From NCBI GenBank assembly GCA_003131585.1, contig PKVW01000037.1, positions 2,733-66,732 of the forward strand: a DNA stretch of 64,000 bases, in the 5' to 3' direction. The notes below the pieces were generated by a model. It searched no databases, was not told where the DNA came from, and saw nothing but the letters and a program-made list of their open reading frames with translations. This stretch comes from Acidobacteriaceae bacterium (GTDB taxonomy: Bacteria; Acidobacteriota; Terriglobia; Terriglobales; Acidobacteriaceae). Positions within the stretch are counted from its first letter, which is position 1. Each line of letters starts with the position of its first letter. Shown in pieces: positions 63,912 through 64,000 of this stretch. The position numbers and the translations under genes are program-made.

Positions 63912-64000
63912 CCCGTGGGCGAAGGCGTAGCCGCCGATCACGATCGCCACCAGACTGGCAACCTTCGGAATAGTGCCGGTGAAAAGGCTCTGGATAGCGG
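63912..64000 (-). pseudogene. Remnant of a VirB2/TrbC-type pilin (cut by window)
   Basis: The minus frame at the right edge reads AIQSLFTGTIPKVASLVAIV then IGGYAFAHG, the second half of a VirB2/TrbC pilin with a typical membrane helix. After HG the next expected residues are replaced by unrelated ones, so the gene is cut or frameshifted near 63912. Its start lies outside the window. Confidence 0.55.

Overview
This 64-kb window looks like the chromosome of a Gram-negative (diderm), GC-rich heterotroph, most likely an Acidobacteriota member of the Terriglobia type. The diderm call rests on lpxB, a TonB-dependent receptor and outer-membrane barrel proteins. The Acidobacteriota call is an inference from the large secreted SBBP beta-propeller protein, orphan MacB-type permeases, DUF4154/TonB/histidine-kinase signalling and many dispersed palindromic repeats, some inside genes. 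There is no rRNA operon and no CRISPR array.

Layout. 1-9.7 kb: 3' end of an ABC exporter, an AAA ATPase + DUF4276 pair (possible phage defence), lpxB, an M1-peptidase-like protein with a broken zinc site, and two MacB-like permeases. 9.7-22.4 kb: a YefM/YoeB toxin-antitoxin module between two copies of a 55-bp repeat, midA, 3-hydroxyacyl-CoA dehydrogenase, cupin, hemerythrin-like protein, malQ, a PpiD-like foldase, an rRNA pseudouridine synthase, rhodanese, and crcB under a fluoride riboswitch. 22.8-28.3 kb: pncB and a cytochrome bc-type operon (frameshifted haem-porin, cytochrome c, Rieske protein, cytochrome b fused to c). 28.4-38.8 kb: a sugar/compatible-solute region: zwf, treS, a glycosyltransferase, a small membrane channel-like protein, a second malQ, a membrane-anchored trehalose-6-phosphate synthase with a sensor-like N-terminus, and otsB. 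39-57 kb: a degraded tRNA-Lys and an IS110 remnant, then a signalling block: PilZ response regulator, CheY-like regulator, CHASE8/PAS hybrid kinase, YfiR, TonB receptor, HD-GYP regulator, GGDEF-EAL protein, SBBP protein, a decayed HD-GYP copy and a sigma-54 response regulator. 57.5-64 kb: a LysR regulator, then a decayed plasmid or integrative-conjugative segment: a Fic protein behind a phased operator array, remnants of GIY-YIG, CpaF/VirB11, VirB2/TrbC and perhaps ParB genes, a frameshifted RepB-type primase, a ribbon-helix-helix protein and ssb.

Working together. TreS, OtsA/OtsB, two MalQ and G6PDH link alpha-glucan, maltose, trehalose and NADPH metabolism; the sensor-like half of the trehalose synthase suggests direct control by a stress signal. 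The kinase-YfiR-TonB-HD-GYP operon resembles the YfiBNR logic, with a kinase in place of a cyclase.

The strongest unexplained signal is a 48-bp double-hairpin element inserted in frame, in opposite orientations, into the ABC exporter gene and lpxB. All seven differences between the copies are either in unpaired positions or are compensatory pairs. Other repeats are nested inside midA, supply the lpxB stop codon or flank the toxin-antitoxin module.
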